Shown here: positions 1 to 6,892 of the stretch, piece after piece | Layout of the letters: the number at the start of each line of letters is the position of its first letter | Numbering within the stretch: the stretch's first letter is position 1 | Origin: Saprospirales bacterium | Lineage (GTDB): Bacteria > Bacteroidota > Bacteroidia > Chitinophagales > Saprospiraceae | DNA: 8,346 bases | Direction of reading: 5' to 3' | Assembly (NCBI GenBank): GCA_003448025.1 | Contig: DLXL01000102.1 | Coordinates: 31,549-39,894, forward strand | Notes under the pieces: model-generated | Database searches by the model: none | The model's input: only the letters and a program-made list of their open reading frames with translations | What the model was told of the DNA's origin: nothing | Made by a program: the position numbers and the translations under genes

Positions 1-31
1 TCTCCAGTCACCCCGTCAGTAACAACATCAA

Positions 32-46
32 CTCCGCGTCTCAGCG
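32..46. repeat. Short GC-rich tandem heptamer at left edge
   Basis: CTCCGCG (32-38) and CTCAGCG (40-46) are two heptamers differing at one base and separated by one T. The CCGC at 34-37 can also pair with GCGG at 44-47 to form a 4-bp stem. From memory, sequences of the CTCnGCGTCTCnGCGG type recur between genes in many bacterial genomes, often followed by A-rich sequence, as here (AAAAA within 49-53). Whether this is such a dispersed repeat cannot be judged from one copy at a window edge. The surrounding 1-62 stretch has no gene I can support. Confidence 0.3.
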
Positions 47-70
47 GTAAAAACTCAATACCTTGTTCCT

Positions 71-78
71 TACATTTG
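71..78 (+). promoter_or_regulatory. Candidate Bacteroidota -7 promoter element for the esterase gene
   Basis: TACATTTG is an exact match to the Bacteroidota -7 consensus TAnnTTTG. It ends 23 bp before the ATG at 102, which would give a leader of roughly 15-20 nt. No TTG/TTTG -33 element is visible at the usual distance upstream (about 48-55), so the assignment rests on the -7 match alone. The same octamer occurs upstream of the glycoside hydrolase gene at 6915-6922. The element lies inside the longer open frame that begins at a TTG at 63, which favours translation from 102. Confidence 0.45.
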
Positions 79-101
79 TACAAAAAAACAGTCCCCATCA
101 C

Positions 102-1262
102 ATGAATATGCGCATTTTCTACCTCTTTTTTTGTTTGCTGCTTGTCAACGCAACCTTTGCACAGAACACCATAACAGGTACCATCCAGAGTGGTGGTCTT
201 ACCCGTGAATACATCCTCTATATTCCGGCTGCCTATACAGGGAATACGGCAGTACCCCTGATATTCAATCTGCACGGATACACTTCCAGCAATTTGGAAC
301 AGTTGTTCTATGCCGACTTCCGGCCGATTGCCGATACGGCCAATTTTCTGATCGTATTACCTAATGGCACCATAGATGCCCAGGGAAATCGCTTTTGGAA
401 CACTTTTTTGGGCAATTCCAATGTGGATGATGTTGGCTTCATGCGGGATTTGCTTAATTCTCTGCAAGCCACTTATAACATAGATGCCAACCGGGTGTAC
501 AGCACGGGCATGAGCAACGGAGGCTTTATGAGTTATTCCCTGGCCTGCGAACTCAACGACCGCATTACCGCCATTGCCTCTGTAACCGGCACCATGATCC
601 AATCCAAACTCAATGCCTGCAATCCGGGGCGCCCGGTACCTGTGATGCAAATCCATGGCACCGCCGATAATACGGTGCCTTATAACGGATTACCGGCCAG
701 CACTTTCGTCAGCATACCTGTTTTAGTGAATACCTGGGCAGGATACAATAATTGTAATCCAACTCCTGATATCATCCAGCTGCCCAACACCAGCACCACA
801 GATGGTTGTACCGCAGAGCGTCATGTATATACCGGTGGCGACCAGGGCAGCACCGTGGAGTTATTCAAGGTAATTGGCGGCGGACATACCTGGCCTGGCT
901 CAGCGTTCAATATTGGTATAACCAATCAGGATTTCAGTGCCAGTAAAGAAATCTGGCGGTTCTTTAGTCAGTATCAGTTGAATCAGCTTTCAGAAACCCA
1001 AACACCGGAATCACTTGCAGCATCCTGGATAGCATTCCCCAATCCGATGCAGGATTATTTTATCCTGCAATCCAAGGATCAACGCCCGGTGAAGCGGATT
1101 CAGATTTTGGATGCCATGGGTCGCTTGCAACAGACTATTATTCCCAACAACATCGGTCAAATTGACATAGAAACCAGCCAATGGGCCGTTGGCATGTATT
1201 GGGTGATCATTGAGCAGGAGGCAAGCGTGACCCGGTTAAAAGCGGTGAAGACGGGGGGCTGA
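102..1262 (+). CDS. Secreted PHB-depolymerase/feruloyl-esterase-like alpha/beta hydrolase with T9SS sorting domain
   Basis: This is a 386-residue secreted serine esterase of the poly(3-hydroxybutyrate) depolymerase / LpqC / feruloyl esterase type. Residues 1-20 form a signal peptide (MNMRIFYLFFCLLLV, cleavage near TFA-QN). The alpha/beta-hydrolase domain spans about 23-295. It has an oxyanion-region HG at 58-59, nucleophile Ser138 in GMSNGG, probable acid Asp189 in HGTADNTVPY and His262 in GGGHTWPG. Cys149, Cys173, Cys218 and Cys236 could form two disulfides, as expected of an exported enzyme. Residues 311-386 begin AFPNP and end in beta-strand-rich sequence (GRLQQT, WAVGMYWVII, RLKAVK). That is a type A T9SS C-terminal sorting domain, so the protein probably crosses the outer membrane and is released or surface-anchored. 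The frame extends upstream to a TTG at 63, but the ATG at 102 gives a clean signal peptide and lies downstream of the candidate promoter. The family cleaves ester bonds in polyesters, feruloylated or acetylated polysaccharides; the substrate here is not determinable. Confidence 0.9.
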   Translation: MNMRIFYLFFCLLLVNATFAQNTITGTIQSGGLTREYILYIPAAYTGNTAVPLIFNLHGYTSSNLEQLFYADFRPIADTANFLIVLPNGTIDAQGNRFWNTFLGNSNVDDVGFMRDLLNSLQATYNIDANRVYSTGMSNGGFMSYSLACELNDRITAIASVTGTMIQSKLNACNPGRPVPVMQIHGTADNTVPYNGLPASTFVSIPVLVNTWAGYNNCNPTPDIIQLPNTSTTDGCTAERHVYTGGDQGSTVELFKVIGGGHTWPGSAFNIGITNQDFSASKEIWRFFSQYQLNQLSETQTPESLAASWIAFPNPMQDYFILQSKDQRPVKRIQILDAMGRLQQTIIPNNIGQIDIETSQWAVGMYWVIIEQEASVTRLKAVKTGG

Positions 1263-1274
1263 TATGTATTCCCA

Positions 1275-1282
1275 TATATTTG
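1275..1282 (+). promoter_or_regulatory. Candidate Bacteroidota -7 promoter element for the small membrane protein gene
   Basis: TATATTTG matches TAnnTTTG exactly and lies 64 bp before the ATG at 1347, in the 84-bp gap after the esterase stop. No convincing -33 TTG is seen about 19 bp upstream, where the esterase gene ends in a G run. If used, it would start a transcript near 1288-1290 with a leader of nearly 60 nt, separating this gene from the esterase. The call is weak because the motif is short and the gap is AT-rich. Confidence 0.35.
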
Positions 1283-1346
1283 CTTAACTTGCCAAGGCAA
1301 AATCCTTTGCTGTTACAAACTACCGTACATCCTTAACCTTCATATC

Positions 1347-1832
1347 ATGCGGTATTTCATTTTCATGCTGCTATTTAGCTTCCCATTTACTGCGGAGGCA
1401 AGTGTAGCAGCACCTATCGCGCAGGGCGAAACAGTTGTGTACCAACCGGTTACCCCACATGCATTTGTACCAAAAAAGCAGCGTTTTATAAATCGGATAG
1501 CTGAAAACATCCTGCAAAAACGGCTAAAAAAAGCCTTTGGACGCGACAATGGTGCATTGGCAAAACCGCTTGCAGTATCAGGGTTTTTATCTGGCCTTAT
1601 AGCCGTTATCCTGTTTTTAGTTTTTTTGTTTTCTGGCTCAGCCGGTATCCTGATAAGCTCCCTGATCCTGAGTCTGATTGGGCTTGTACTAAGCATGTTG
1701 GGTTTGAACCTCAGAGGACCATCCAGCGAAAAACTGGTAAAAGGCTTGTCTATTGCGGGCATAGCCTTGTCTTCTTCCGTTTTGCTTGTATTTTTATTAG
1801 AGTTTATATTGTTATTAGCCGCCTTTTCTTAA
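1347..1832 (+). CDS. Small membrane protein of unknown function, DUF4190-like hydrophobic region
   Basis: This 161-residue protein has no function I can assign. Residues 1-19 look like a cleavable signal peptide (MRYFIFMLLFSFPFTAEAS). They are followed by a short polar segment and a basic amphipathic stretch (about 43-65, rich in Lys and Arg: KKQRF, RLKKAF). Three hydrophobic segments follow at about 75-95, 99-120 and 133-158. The pattern LILSLIGLVLSMLGL, a polar loop, then KGLSIAGIAL resembles the paired glycine-rich helices of DUF4190-type proteins. Many Bacteroidota encode similar small proteins with a signal peptide, a basic segment and a TM2- or DUF4190-like membrane part, none with an established role. 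It sits 84 bp after the esterase and 61 bp before the NRAMP-like gene on the same strand, so co-transcription with the transporter is possible. The family resemblance is from memory and tentative. Confidence 0.75.
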   Translation: MRYFIFMLLFSFPFTAEASVAAPIAQGETVVYQPVTPHAFVPKKQRFINRIAENILQKRLKKAFGRDNGALAKPLAVSGFLSGLIAVILFLVFLFSGSAGILISSLILSLIGLVLSMLGLNLRGPSSEKLVKGLSIAGIALSSSVLLVFLLEFILLLAAFS

Positions 1833-1893
1833 AAAAATTACAAACATGCTCTAAGACAGTTCAGACACACCCTGAAGAAGCCGCAAGATCTTT

Positions 1894-3153
1894 ATGTCTA
1901 ATAAAACTCAGTCCAATCGTTTCACCCGTTTCTGGAAAAAACTAGGCCCCGGCCTCATAACCGGCGCCAGCGATGATGACCCCTCAGGCATTGCCACCTA
2001 CTCCCAGGCCGGAGCCATGTTCGGACTTTCTACCCTTTGGACAGCTCTGGTTTCGTATCCTTTGATGGTAGCCATCCAGGAAATGTGCGCCCGCATTGGT
2101 ATTGTGACGAGGCAGGGGCTGACAGGGGTATTGAAACGTCATTATTCCAGGCCCTTGCTTTACACTATGATCCTCTTCAGTGTTCCGGCCATTGTACTGA
2201 ACATCGGAGCGGATATTCAGGCAATGGGGGCTGTAACAAATATGCTTTTCCCGGCCATTGAGCCGCACTACGCCAGTGTTTTTTTCACCGTTTTGCTACT
2301 CCTGAGCATTGTCTTTTTACCATACAAACCGCTGGCAGCAACGCTAAAATACCTGTGTATTTCCCTGTTGTTGTATCTGGTTGTTCCTTTTTTGGTTAAG
2401 CTGGATTACAATGCAGTGCTTTTTCATACCATTATCCCAAGTATTCGTTTTGAAAAAGACTACCTCATTATTTTGGTGGGCATACTCGGGACCACTATTT
2501 CACCCTATTTGTTTTTCTGGCAAACCAGCATGGAAGTAGAAGAAGTTGGCAACAGAAAAAACACCATTGTAGTGGATAAAAAATTGATCACCGATATGCG
2601 TCGGGATGTAGATTTTGGGATGTTCCTGACTTGCCTGGTATTCTATTTCATCATTTTAACCACCGGAACGGTGTTGTTTGGAGAAAGCATACACGATGTC
2701 AATACCGTGCAGGATGCCGCCATGGCCTTGCGTCCGCTGGCGGGAGAGAGCGCCTATTGGCTTTTTGCACTCGGGGTAATTGGCACAGGTATGTTGGCCA
2801 TACCCGTGCTGGCCGGTGCAGTGTCTTATATCCTGGCAGAAGCATTTGACTGGAATGAAGGGATGGATAAAAAGTATTATGAAGCCAAAGGTTTTTATGC
2901 CGTTATGGCTATGTCGCTGGGATTAGGGCTTATGTTCGATTTTATTGGACTCAGCCCCATTGATGCCTTGCTGCTGGCTGCAGTATTGTACGGAGTTACC
3001 GCTCCTGTACTCATTGCCATGGTATTACACATCTCGAACAACAAGGAGGTTATGGGCACCTTTGTGAATGGGAGATGGTCCAACATCCTTGGCTTCGCAG
3101 CTTGCGTCCTCATGACTGGAGCTGCGGGTGTTTTGATTTATTTTTTGTGGTAA
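1894..3153 (+). CDS. NRAMP-superfamily (COG1914-like) cation transporter with non-canonical metal-site motifs
   Basis: This 419-residue integral inner-membrane protein has about 11 hydrophobic helices. The N-terminal motif GPGLITGASDDDPSGIATYS (residues 18-37) marks it as an NRAMP-superfamily transporter, a LeuT-fold family that typically moves divalent cations with protons. Family landmarks are altered. The TM1 signature DPGN reads DPSG (Asp29-Gly32), so the usual metal-coordinating Asn is a Gly, and the Asp belongs to a DDD run (27-29). In TM6 the usual A-x-x-M-P-H reads T-x-x-S-P-Y (Thr200, Ser203, Pro204, Tyr205, in GTTISPYLFFWQ). The soft-metal-ligand Met is therefore absent. This class is widespread in bacteria and usually annotated simply as a divalent metal transporter. 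Loss of the Met is known to weaken selectivity against Ca/Mg in canonical NRAMPs, so Mn/Fe specificity should not be assumed and a name such as mntH is not justified. The ATG at 1894 precedes the conserved motif by a normal 17-residue tail. A lipoprotein gene follows 27 bp after the stop, probably in the same transcript. Confidence 0.9.
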   Translation: MSNKTQSNRFTRFWKKLGPGLITGASDDDPSGIATYSQAGAMFGLSTLWTALVSYPLMVAIQEMCARIGIVTRQGLTGVLKRHYSRPLLYTMILFSVPAIVLNIGADIQAMGAVTNMLFPAIEPHYASVFFTVLLLLSIVFLPYKPLAATLKYLCISLLLYLVVPFLVKLDYNAVLFHTIIPSIRFEKDYLIILVGILGTTISPYLFFWQTSMEVEEVGNRKNTIVVDKKLITDMRRDVDFGMFLTCLVFYFIILTTGTVLFGESIHDVNTVQDAAMALRPLAGESAYWLFALGVIGTGMLAIPVLAGAVSYILAEAFDWNEGMDKKYYEAKGFYAVMAMSLGLGLMFDFIGLSPIDALLLAAVLYGVTAPVLIAMVLHISNNKEVMGTFVNGRWSNILGFAACVLMTGAAGVLIYFLW

Positions 3154-3180
3154 TGGTATTCACCTCGAATCAAACAGCTT

Positions 3181-3882
3181 ATGAAACATTCCTCCCTCTA
3201 TCTATTGATCATAGTGACAATAGTCTCGCTTTTCAGCTCCTGCAGCACCCTGGAAAAAGCATCCCTCCATGGCTTTCATAGTGGTAATTACAAAGTCAGC
3301 CTGAAAAATCAGCCACCCGAAAAAGTCTATGTCGACATCGCGGATGACCGGATTGACCTTTATAGACTGCAGCATAACCAACCGGAAAAGCCAGCATTCC
3401 GAACCCTTTATCCCGATAGCCTGCCCGATGGTACGATTGTATTTAGCAAAAATAGTCTGGACATAGACCTTACGGCTGTTCCTTTAAAATACCGGCCTTC
3501 GTTGTTTGGCCTTCCCGGCCAATTGACAACCGATTTCAACGTAGCCTTGTATGCCGGTTGGCGGCACGACAGCTACCGGATGCTCCGCCGGATGGATCCG
3601 CTCGGGCGTCAACAACGCACTATTGTGAGCAGGGGATACGACTTCGGAGTATTTGCAGGTCCTGCTGCGGCCGCGGTAAGTCCTTTTTCTACCCAAAACA
3701 AGCTAGCGGATGAATATACCGCAATGACCATCCAAACGGGAGCAGCCGGATTTATTGAAACCAATATTGCCAGTTTTGGTCTTGCCGTTGGCTGGGATTA
3801 CCTGCTGAATGATGATCGCGCCATATGGATTTACCACAATAAGCCTTGGATTGGCTTTATTGTTGGTGTGGCATTGAACTAA
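3181..3882 (+). CDS. Conserved Bacteroidota lipoprotein of unknown function
   Basis: This 233-residue predicted lipoprotein has a signal sequence (MKHSSLYLLIIVTIVSLFSS) ending in a lipobox-like LFSSC, with Cys21 as the lipidation site. The mature part starts with a short segment of beta-strand character (YKVSLK, KVYVDIADDRIDLY), then a sequence of the type FSKNSLDIDLTAVPLKYRP, then DFNVALYAGWRHDSY. The C-terminus alternates small and aromatic residues (GYDFGVFAG, GLAVGWDYLL, WIYHNKPWIGFIVGVALN). That organisation recalls a set of conserved hypothetical proteins common in Bacteroidota, including the WIYxxKPWIG ending. The alternating hydrophobic strands in the second half could form a small outer-membrane beta structure, which is inference. 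No catalytic motif is recognised. Its ATG lies 27 bp after the NRAMP-like stop, with no promoter or terminator visible between them. Its stop is 18 bp from the stop of the convergent regulator gene. Confidence 0.8.
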   Translation: MKHSSLYLLIIVTIVSLFSSCSTLEKASLHGFHSGNYKVSLKNQPPEKVYVDIADDRIDLYRLQHNQPEKPAFRTLYPDSLPDGTIVFSKNSLDIDLTAVPLKYRPSLFGLPGQLTTDFNVALYAGWRHDSYRMLRRMDPLGRQQRTIVSRGYDFGVFAGPAAAAVSPFSTQNKLADEYTAMTIQTGAAGFIETNIASFGLAVGWDYLLNDDRAIWIYHNKPWIGFIVGVALN

Positions 3883-3900
3883 AGTCAACCGGTATACGAT

Positions 3901-6798
3901 CTAATACTCCAGGATAAACTTGGATAAATTCTGTCCCAGATCCAGCCCCAGTTTTTTTCGGAGCCGGTAGCGGGCTATTTCCACACCACGAAGTGAAATA
4001 CTCATGAGATTGGAAATTTCTTTGGTACTCAGATTTAACCGCAGCAACGCACAAAGCTTTTGCTCATTCGGGGTTAGGTCGTGAAAATGCTCCCGGAGTC
4101 GGTTGAGGAAATCTCCATGTACCTGATCAAAGTGATATTCAAATTGTTCCCAGTCTTCCTGAAGCCTTAGTGTAGTATCTATTTCCCGGACAATTTTTTC
4201 GAGCGCTTGTTTGGTCTCGATACTTTTCCCCTTTCTTTTTACCTCTTCCAGTTCTTGTTTAATGGTCTCCATGAATTCGTTTTTCACTACCAGATTCATA
4301 GTGGAGGCTGCCATCAGGCTATTCAGATGCCGGAGTTCACTTTTCATTTTATCTTCCTCTACTTGCCGCAAAGCCCGATCCTTTTGTTGTTCAATTTCGG
4401 TCAATTCCTGCTGTTTTTTCAGCAGTTCTTTTTGTTTCGCCTCCTCAATGGCCAATGTTTTTTGTTTGTACCGTTGCTTCTGCAGCCTGGATACCAGCAC
4501 CAGCATCAAAATGCCAAGAGCTACATAAAAAACACGTGCCAGCAAACTCCTATACAATGGCGGTTCAACTTTCAATAAAACGGGTTTACTGGTAATAATC
4601 TGGCCTAAATAGTTTTTGGTCTGAGCACTGAATTCATAATTACCCTCCCTCAGGTTGGTGTATTCCTTGATGGGGGCGTGCGTCCATTCTCCGTAGCCCT
4701 CATCAAACCCTTTCAGGTAGTAGCGAAACAATTGATTGCTAACCCCATTAAACTGAAAGGCCTCTACTTCAAATTGTAAAACTTTAGCGCGATAGGAAAC
4801 GGTAAGTGGTAGCAGGGTATCCGGTTTTGCTTCAAAGGGGTTTCGTTGATATAAAATACTCCCTTCTGCCACATTAACTATTTTACGAACCATCAATGGT
4901 TTTTCTTCAGCCAGCCTGTTCTCCAATTCAGGCCGGTAGTGGATAAACCCCTCATTGGCATTAAATAATACGCCATTGAGTATGTTTATGGAAATATTCA
5001 ACAGGTTTCTCTTAAAGGAGTAGCGCTGCTGAAACAAGGAAGATGGTACAAAAGTGTAATTGTCCGCACTTATCTGTTTAAAAAAACCAGCCATGCCTTC
5101 TGTATAAACATGTACATTCTTTTGATAATCCTGAGCCAACAGGTACACCTGCTGCTCCCCTATTACCCTGGAAAACGCTTCTGATTTAATAATTCGGTTA
5201 TTGTTTTGATCAAGCATATAGAGCCCTTTGGGCGTGCCTATATAAAGTTCATTGTCGATCCGGCTTAAAATAATCTGATCCTCTACGGGCAGTCCCTCCG
5301 CTAAGGTCATTTTATAGACTGATGCCGCGGTTAAATCGGGCAACAAGGTTATTTGATATAAGCCTTTGTAAAATTGCCCAACCCATATCCTGCCTTCCCG
5401 GTCTTCCTCAAAAAAACGGCTCGATTCATCAAAGCCGCTGATCTTTCCTATCCCCTGCAATTCCATCTTTTCATTAACTTTGAAGAGATACAAACCTGAG
5501 TATGTACCTCCTATGGCATATCCCGGATTCGCCTGCAGTTGTTTTACCTGCCACAACCCGTGCGTGGACGCAATCCTTTTTGCCTGGCCGTTTGCCAGCA
5601 TAAACAACCCTGTATGATGCCCGGCATATAACCTTCCGGAAATGCTTTGCATGCCGTATGCAGGCCCTTCCGTACCTTTTAAAAACACACTTTGTGAGGT
5701 GTTTTTGGCCAAAAAATAAATACCGTTGGAGGTGGTGTAATAAGTGCCTTCTTCCCTTTGATATGCTTCATAACCGCTTCCCTGGATATTGATATCCTGG
5801 TTGATGAACCGCATCGGGGAGTTGATGTCAATCAGGGCAATCCCGTTTTGCATCCCTACCCACAGGTTTCCGGAATGGTCCTGGAATGCCCGAAGACAGA
5901 CATTGGACAACAAGCCTTCTTTAGTTGAGATGTTTTCAATGACTTGTTTTTGAAGATCAAACAGGAATATGCCGGCTGTTTGGGTAGAGATGGCTAAACG
6001 TGTATCTGAAAGTTGGAGCACATGGTTTACATACTTCCCCTGCAACACCCTGCTCAAACCATCATATTTTCCGGTTACGCCAAATGAATTTGCAAATTCA
6101 ATTTTCCCGGAATTGTACATGACAAGGAATCCGCCATCTTGTGCAATCAACCCTGCAATGGTTTCCTTCCCTGAATTTCTTAAATAGGTAGGAATTACAA
6201 GCTCCTGGTCCTTTATTTCCAATAGATGTCCCTGCCGACTTTGGGCAAAAAGCTTTCCACTGGTTCGAAAAGTGCGATTAAAGCCATCCGGATGTGCCAA
6301 AACGGAAACGGATTGTCCATCATAAACGTAGATCCCCTGAAAAGTACAGAAATAAACTTTTGAATGGAGCAGGAAAACATCCCAAACTTCATCAAAATCA
6401 GGAGCAGTTTGAGGAATTTTATCCTGTAGCGATACCAGGTTCCAGTCGCCATCAAAGTACCCGAACTCTCCTTGTGAGCCGAAATACAAGCGGCCTGATT
6501 TTTCATCAAAGGCCAGGGAGCGCTGTTTCTTGCCAGTAAGTACCGCATGCTTTCCCCATGATTGCCCACTGTAGGAAAGGATACCAAGATTGTTGGCCAC
6601 GAACAGGGTCATATCCCTGTTTTGGGCAAAATCAATGTTCTGAATACCCGCTTTATAATCAGATGAGGTGAAATTTTGAACCGGATATTTTCCTGTGAAT
6701 GCCAGACAATGTTGGCATATTCCAATGACCAACAGCACACAAAAAGTGTACTTTGTGTGTGGGTGAATACCATTGCCGTGAAAGTAATTAAACTTCAT
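3901..6798 (-). CDS. Membrane-anchored one-component regulator: periplasmic beta-propeller, Y_Y_Y domain, TM helix, coiled coil, LuxR-type HTH
   Basis: This 965-residue protein spans periplasm and cytoplasm. Residues 1-33 are a signal sequence (hydrophobic core YTFCVLLVIGIC). Residues about 35-650 contain two-component-regulator-propeller repeats, visible as GxLYFGSQGEFGYFDG, GNLWVGMQNGIALID (Trp313), GRIWVGQFYKGLYQI (Trp472) and LYIGTPKGLYML. Residues about 670-740 are a Y_Y_Y (triple tyrosine) domain with FRYYLKGFDEGYGEW (Phe691, Tyr693, Tyr694). A single transmembrane helix lies at about 752-770 (LLARVFYVALGILMLVLVS). A charged coiled coil occupies about 771-890. The C-terminus, 907-965, is a GerE/LuxR-type helix-turn-helix (LTPNEQKLCALL, NLSTKEISNLMSIS, RGVEIARYRLRKKLGL). 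There is no histidine kinase, ATPase or receiver domain, so the signal must pass straight from propeller to DNA-binding domain. This architecture is known in Bacteroidota. The gene is divergent from a secreted glycoside hydrolase gene 216 bp away, suggesting it senses a glycan or its fragments and regulates that gene. The ligand is unknown. Confidence 0.93.
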   Translation of the reverse strand: MKFNYFHGNGIHPHTKYTFCVLLVIGICQHCLAFTGKYPVQNFTSSDYKAGIQNIDFAQNRDMTLFVANNLGILSYSGQSWGKHAVLTGKKQRSLAFDEKSGRLYFGSQGEFGYFDGDWNLVSLQDKIPQTAPDFDEVWDVFLLHSKVYFCTFQGIYVYDGQSVSVLAHPDGFNRTFRTSGKLFAQSRQGHLLEIKDQELVIPTYLRNSGKETIAGLIAQDGGFLVMYNSGKIEFANSFGVTGKYDGLSRVLQGKYVNHVLQLSDTRLAISTQTAGIFLFDLQKQVIENISTKEGLLSNVCLRAFQDHSGNLWVGMQNGIALIDINSPMRFINQDINIQGSGYEAYQREEGTYYTTSNGIYFLAKNTSQSVFLKGTEGPAYGMQSISGRLYAGHHTGLFMLANGQAKRIASTHGLWQVKQLQANPGYAIGGTYSGLYLFKVNEKMELQGIGKISGFDESSRFFEEDREGRIWVGQFYKGLYQITLLPDLTAASVYKMTLAEGLPVEDQIILSRIDNELYIGTPKGLYMLDQNNNRIIKSEAFSRVIGEQQVYLLAQDYQKNVHVYTEGMAGFFKQISADNYTFVPSSLFQQRYSFKRNLLNISINILNGVLFNANEGFIHYRPELENRLAEEKPLMVRKIVNVAEGSILYQRNPFEAKPDTLLPLTVSYRAKVLQFEVEAFQFNGVSNQLFRYYLKGFDEGYGEWTHAPIKEYTNLREGNYEFSAQTKNYLGQIITSKPVLLKVEPPLYRSLLARVFYVALGILMLVLVSRLQKQRYKQKTLAIEEAKQKELLKKQQELTEIEQQKDRALRQVEEDKMKSELRHLNSLMAASTMNLVVKNEFMETIKQELEEVKRKGKSIETKQALEKIVREIDTTLRLQEDWEQFEYHFDQVHGDFLNRLREHFHDLTPNEQKLCALLRLNLSTKEISNLMSISLRGVEIARYRLRKKLGLDLGQNLSKFILEY

Positions 6799-6828
6799 AA
6801 TTTATTTAAAATAAATAAGTTAGCTCGG

Positions 6829-6855
6829 CAAAAGTAAAATTTTGTAGTAGTCAAA
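6829..6855 (-). promoter_or_regulatory. Candidate promoter for the regulator gene
   Basis: Read on the minus strand, TTTG (6855-6852) is followed 15 nt later by TACTTTTG (6836-6829), which matches the -7 consensus TAnnTTTG. The spacer is a few bases shorter than the usual 17-20, so the -33 assignment is less secure than the -7. Transcription would start near 6822, leaving a leader of about 24 nt before the ATG at 6798. Confidence 0.45.
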
Positions 6856-6861
6856 AAAATG

Positions 6862-6889
6862 TTTGATGAAATATTTGATGAGGTTTGAT
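6862..6889 (+). promoter_or_regulatory. Triple TTTGAT direct repeat, candidate operator
   Basis: TTTGAT occurs three times in 28 bp, starting at 6862, 6874 and 6884. The first two copies extend to the octamer TTTGATGA. Spacings of 12 and 10 bp place the copies near one helical turn apart, as expected for a protein that binds tandem half-sites on one DNA face. The cluster lies exactly between the two divergent candidate promoters. An inverted copy, ATCAAA, sits at 6985-6990 in the leader of the glycoside hydrolase gene. Binding by the adjacent LuxR-type regulator is inference. The region is AT-rich, so chance occurrence is a real alternative. Confidence 0.4.
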
Positions 6890-6892
6890 TTT

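Noticed and set aside
1..98. Partial minus-strand gene starting at an ATG at 98-96
   Set aside because: Only 32 codons are visible, no family is recognisable, and it overlaps the esterase promoter; reported only as an observation.
63..101. Upstream TTG start extending the esterase by 13 residues
   Set aside because: The extension puts polar residues (QKNSPHH) before a normal signal peptide and overlaps the TACATTTG promoter match; the ATG at 102 is a better start.
1289..1310. Terminator hairpin after the esterase gene (TTGCC/GGCAA and GCAAA/TTTGC)
   Set aside because: The stems are only 5 bp, mutually exclusive, and not followed by a T run.
1340..1762. 140-residue minus-strand open frame opposite the small membrane protein gene
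   Set aside because: It is antisense to a plus-strand frame with a clear signal peptide and membrane helices, and has no recognisable domain of its own.
1833..1893. Metal-responsive riboswitch upstream of the NRAMP-like gene
   Set aside because: The gap is only 61 nt and shows no paired stems resembling a yybP-ykoY or M-box element.
4207..4578. Plus-strand frames rich in Phe, Leu, Ser and Cys within the regulator gene
   Set aside because: The composition is what the reverse complement of a Lys/Glu/Gln-rich coiled coil produces; the minus-strand frame is continuous and domain-supported.
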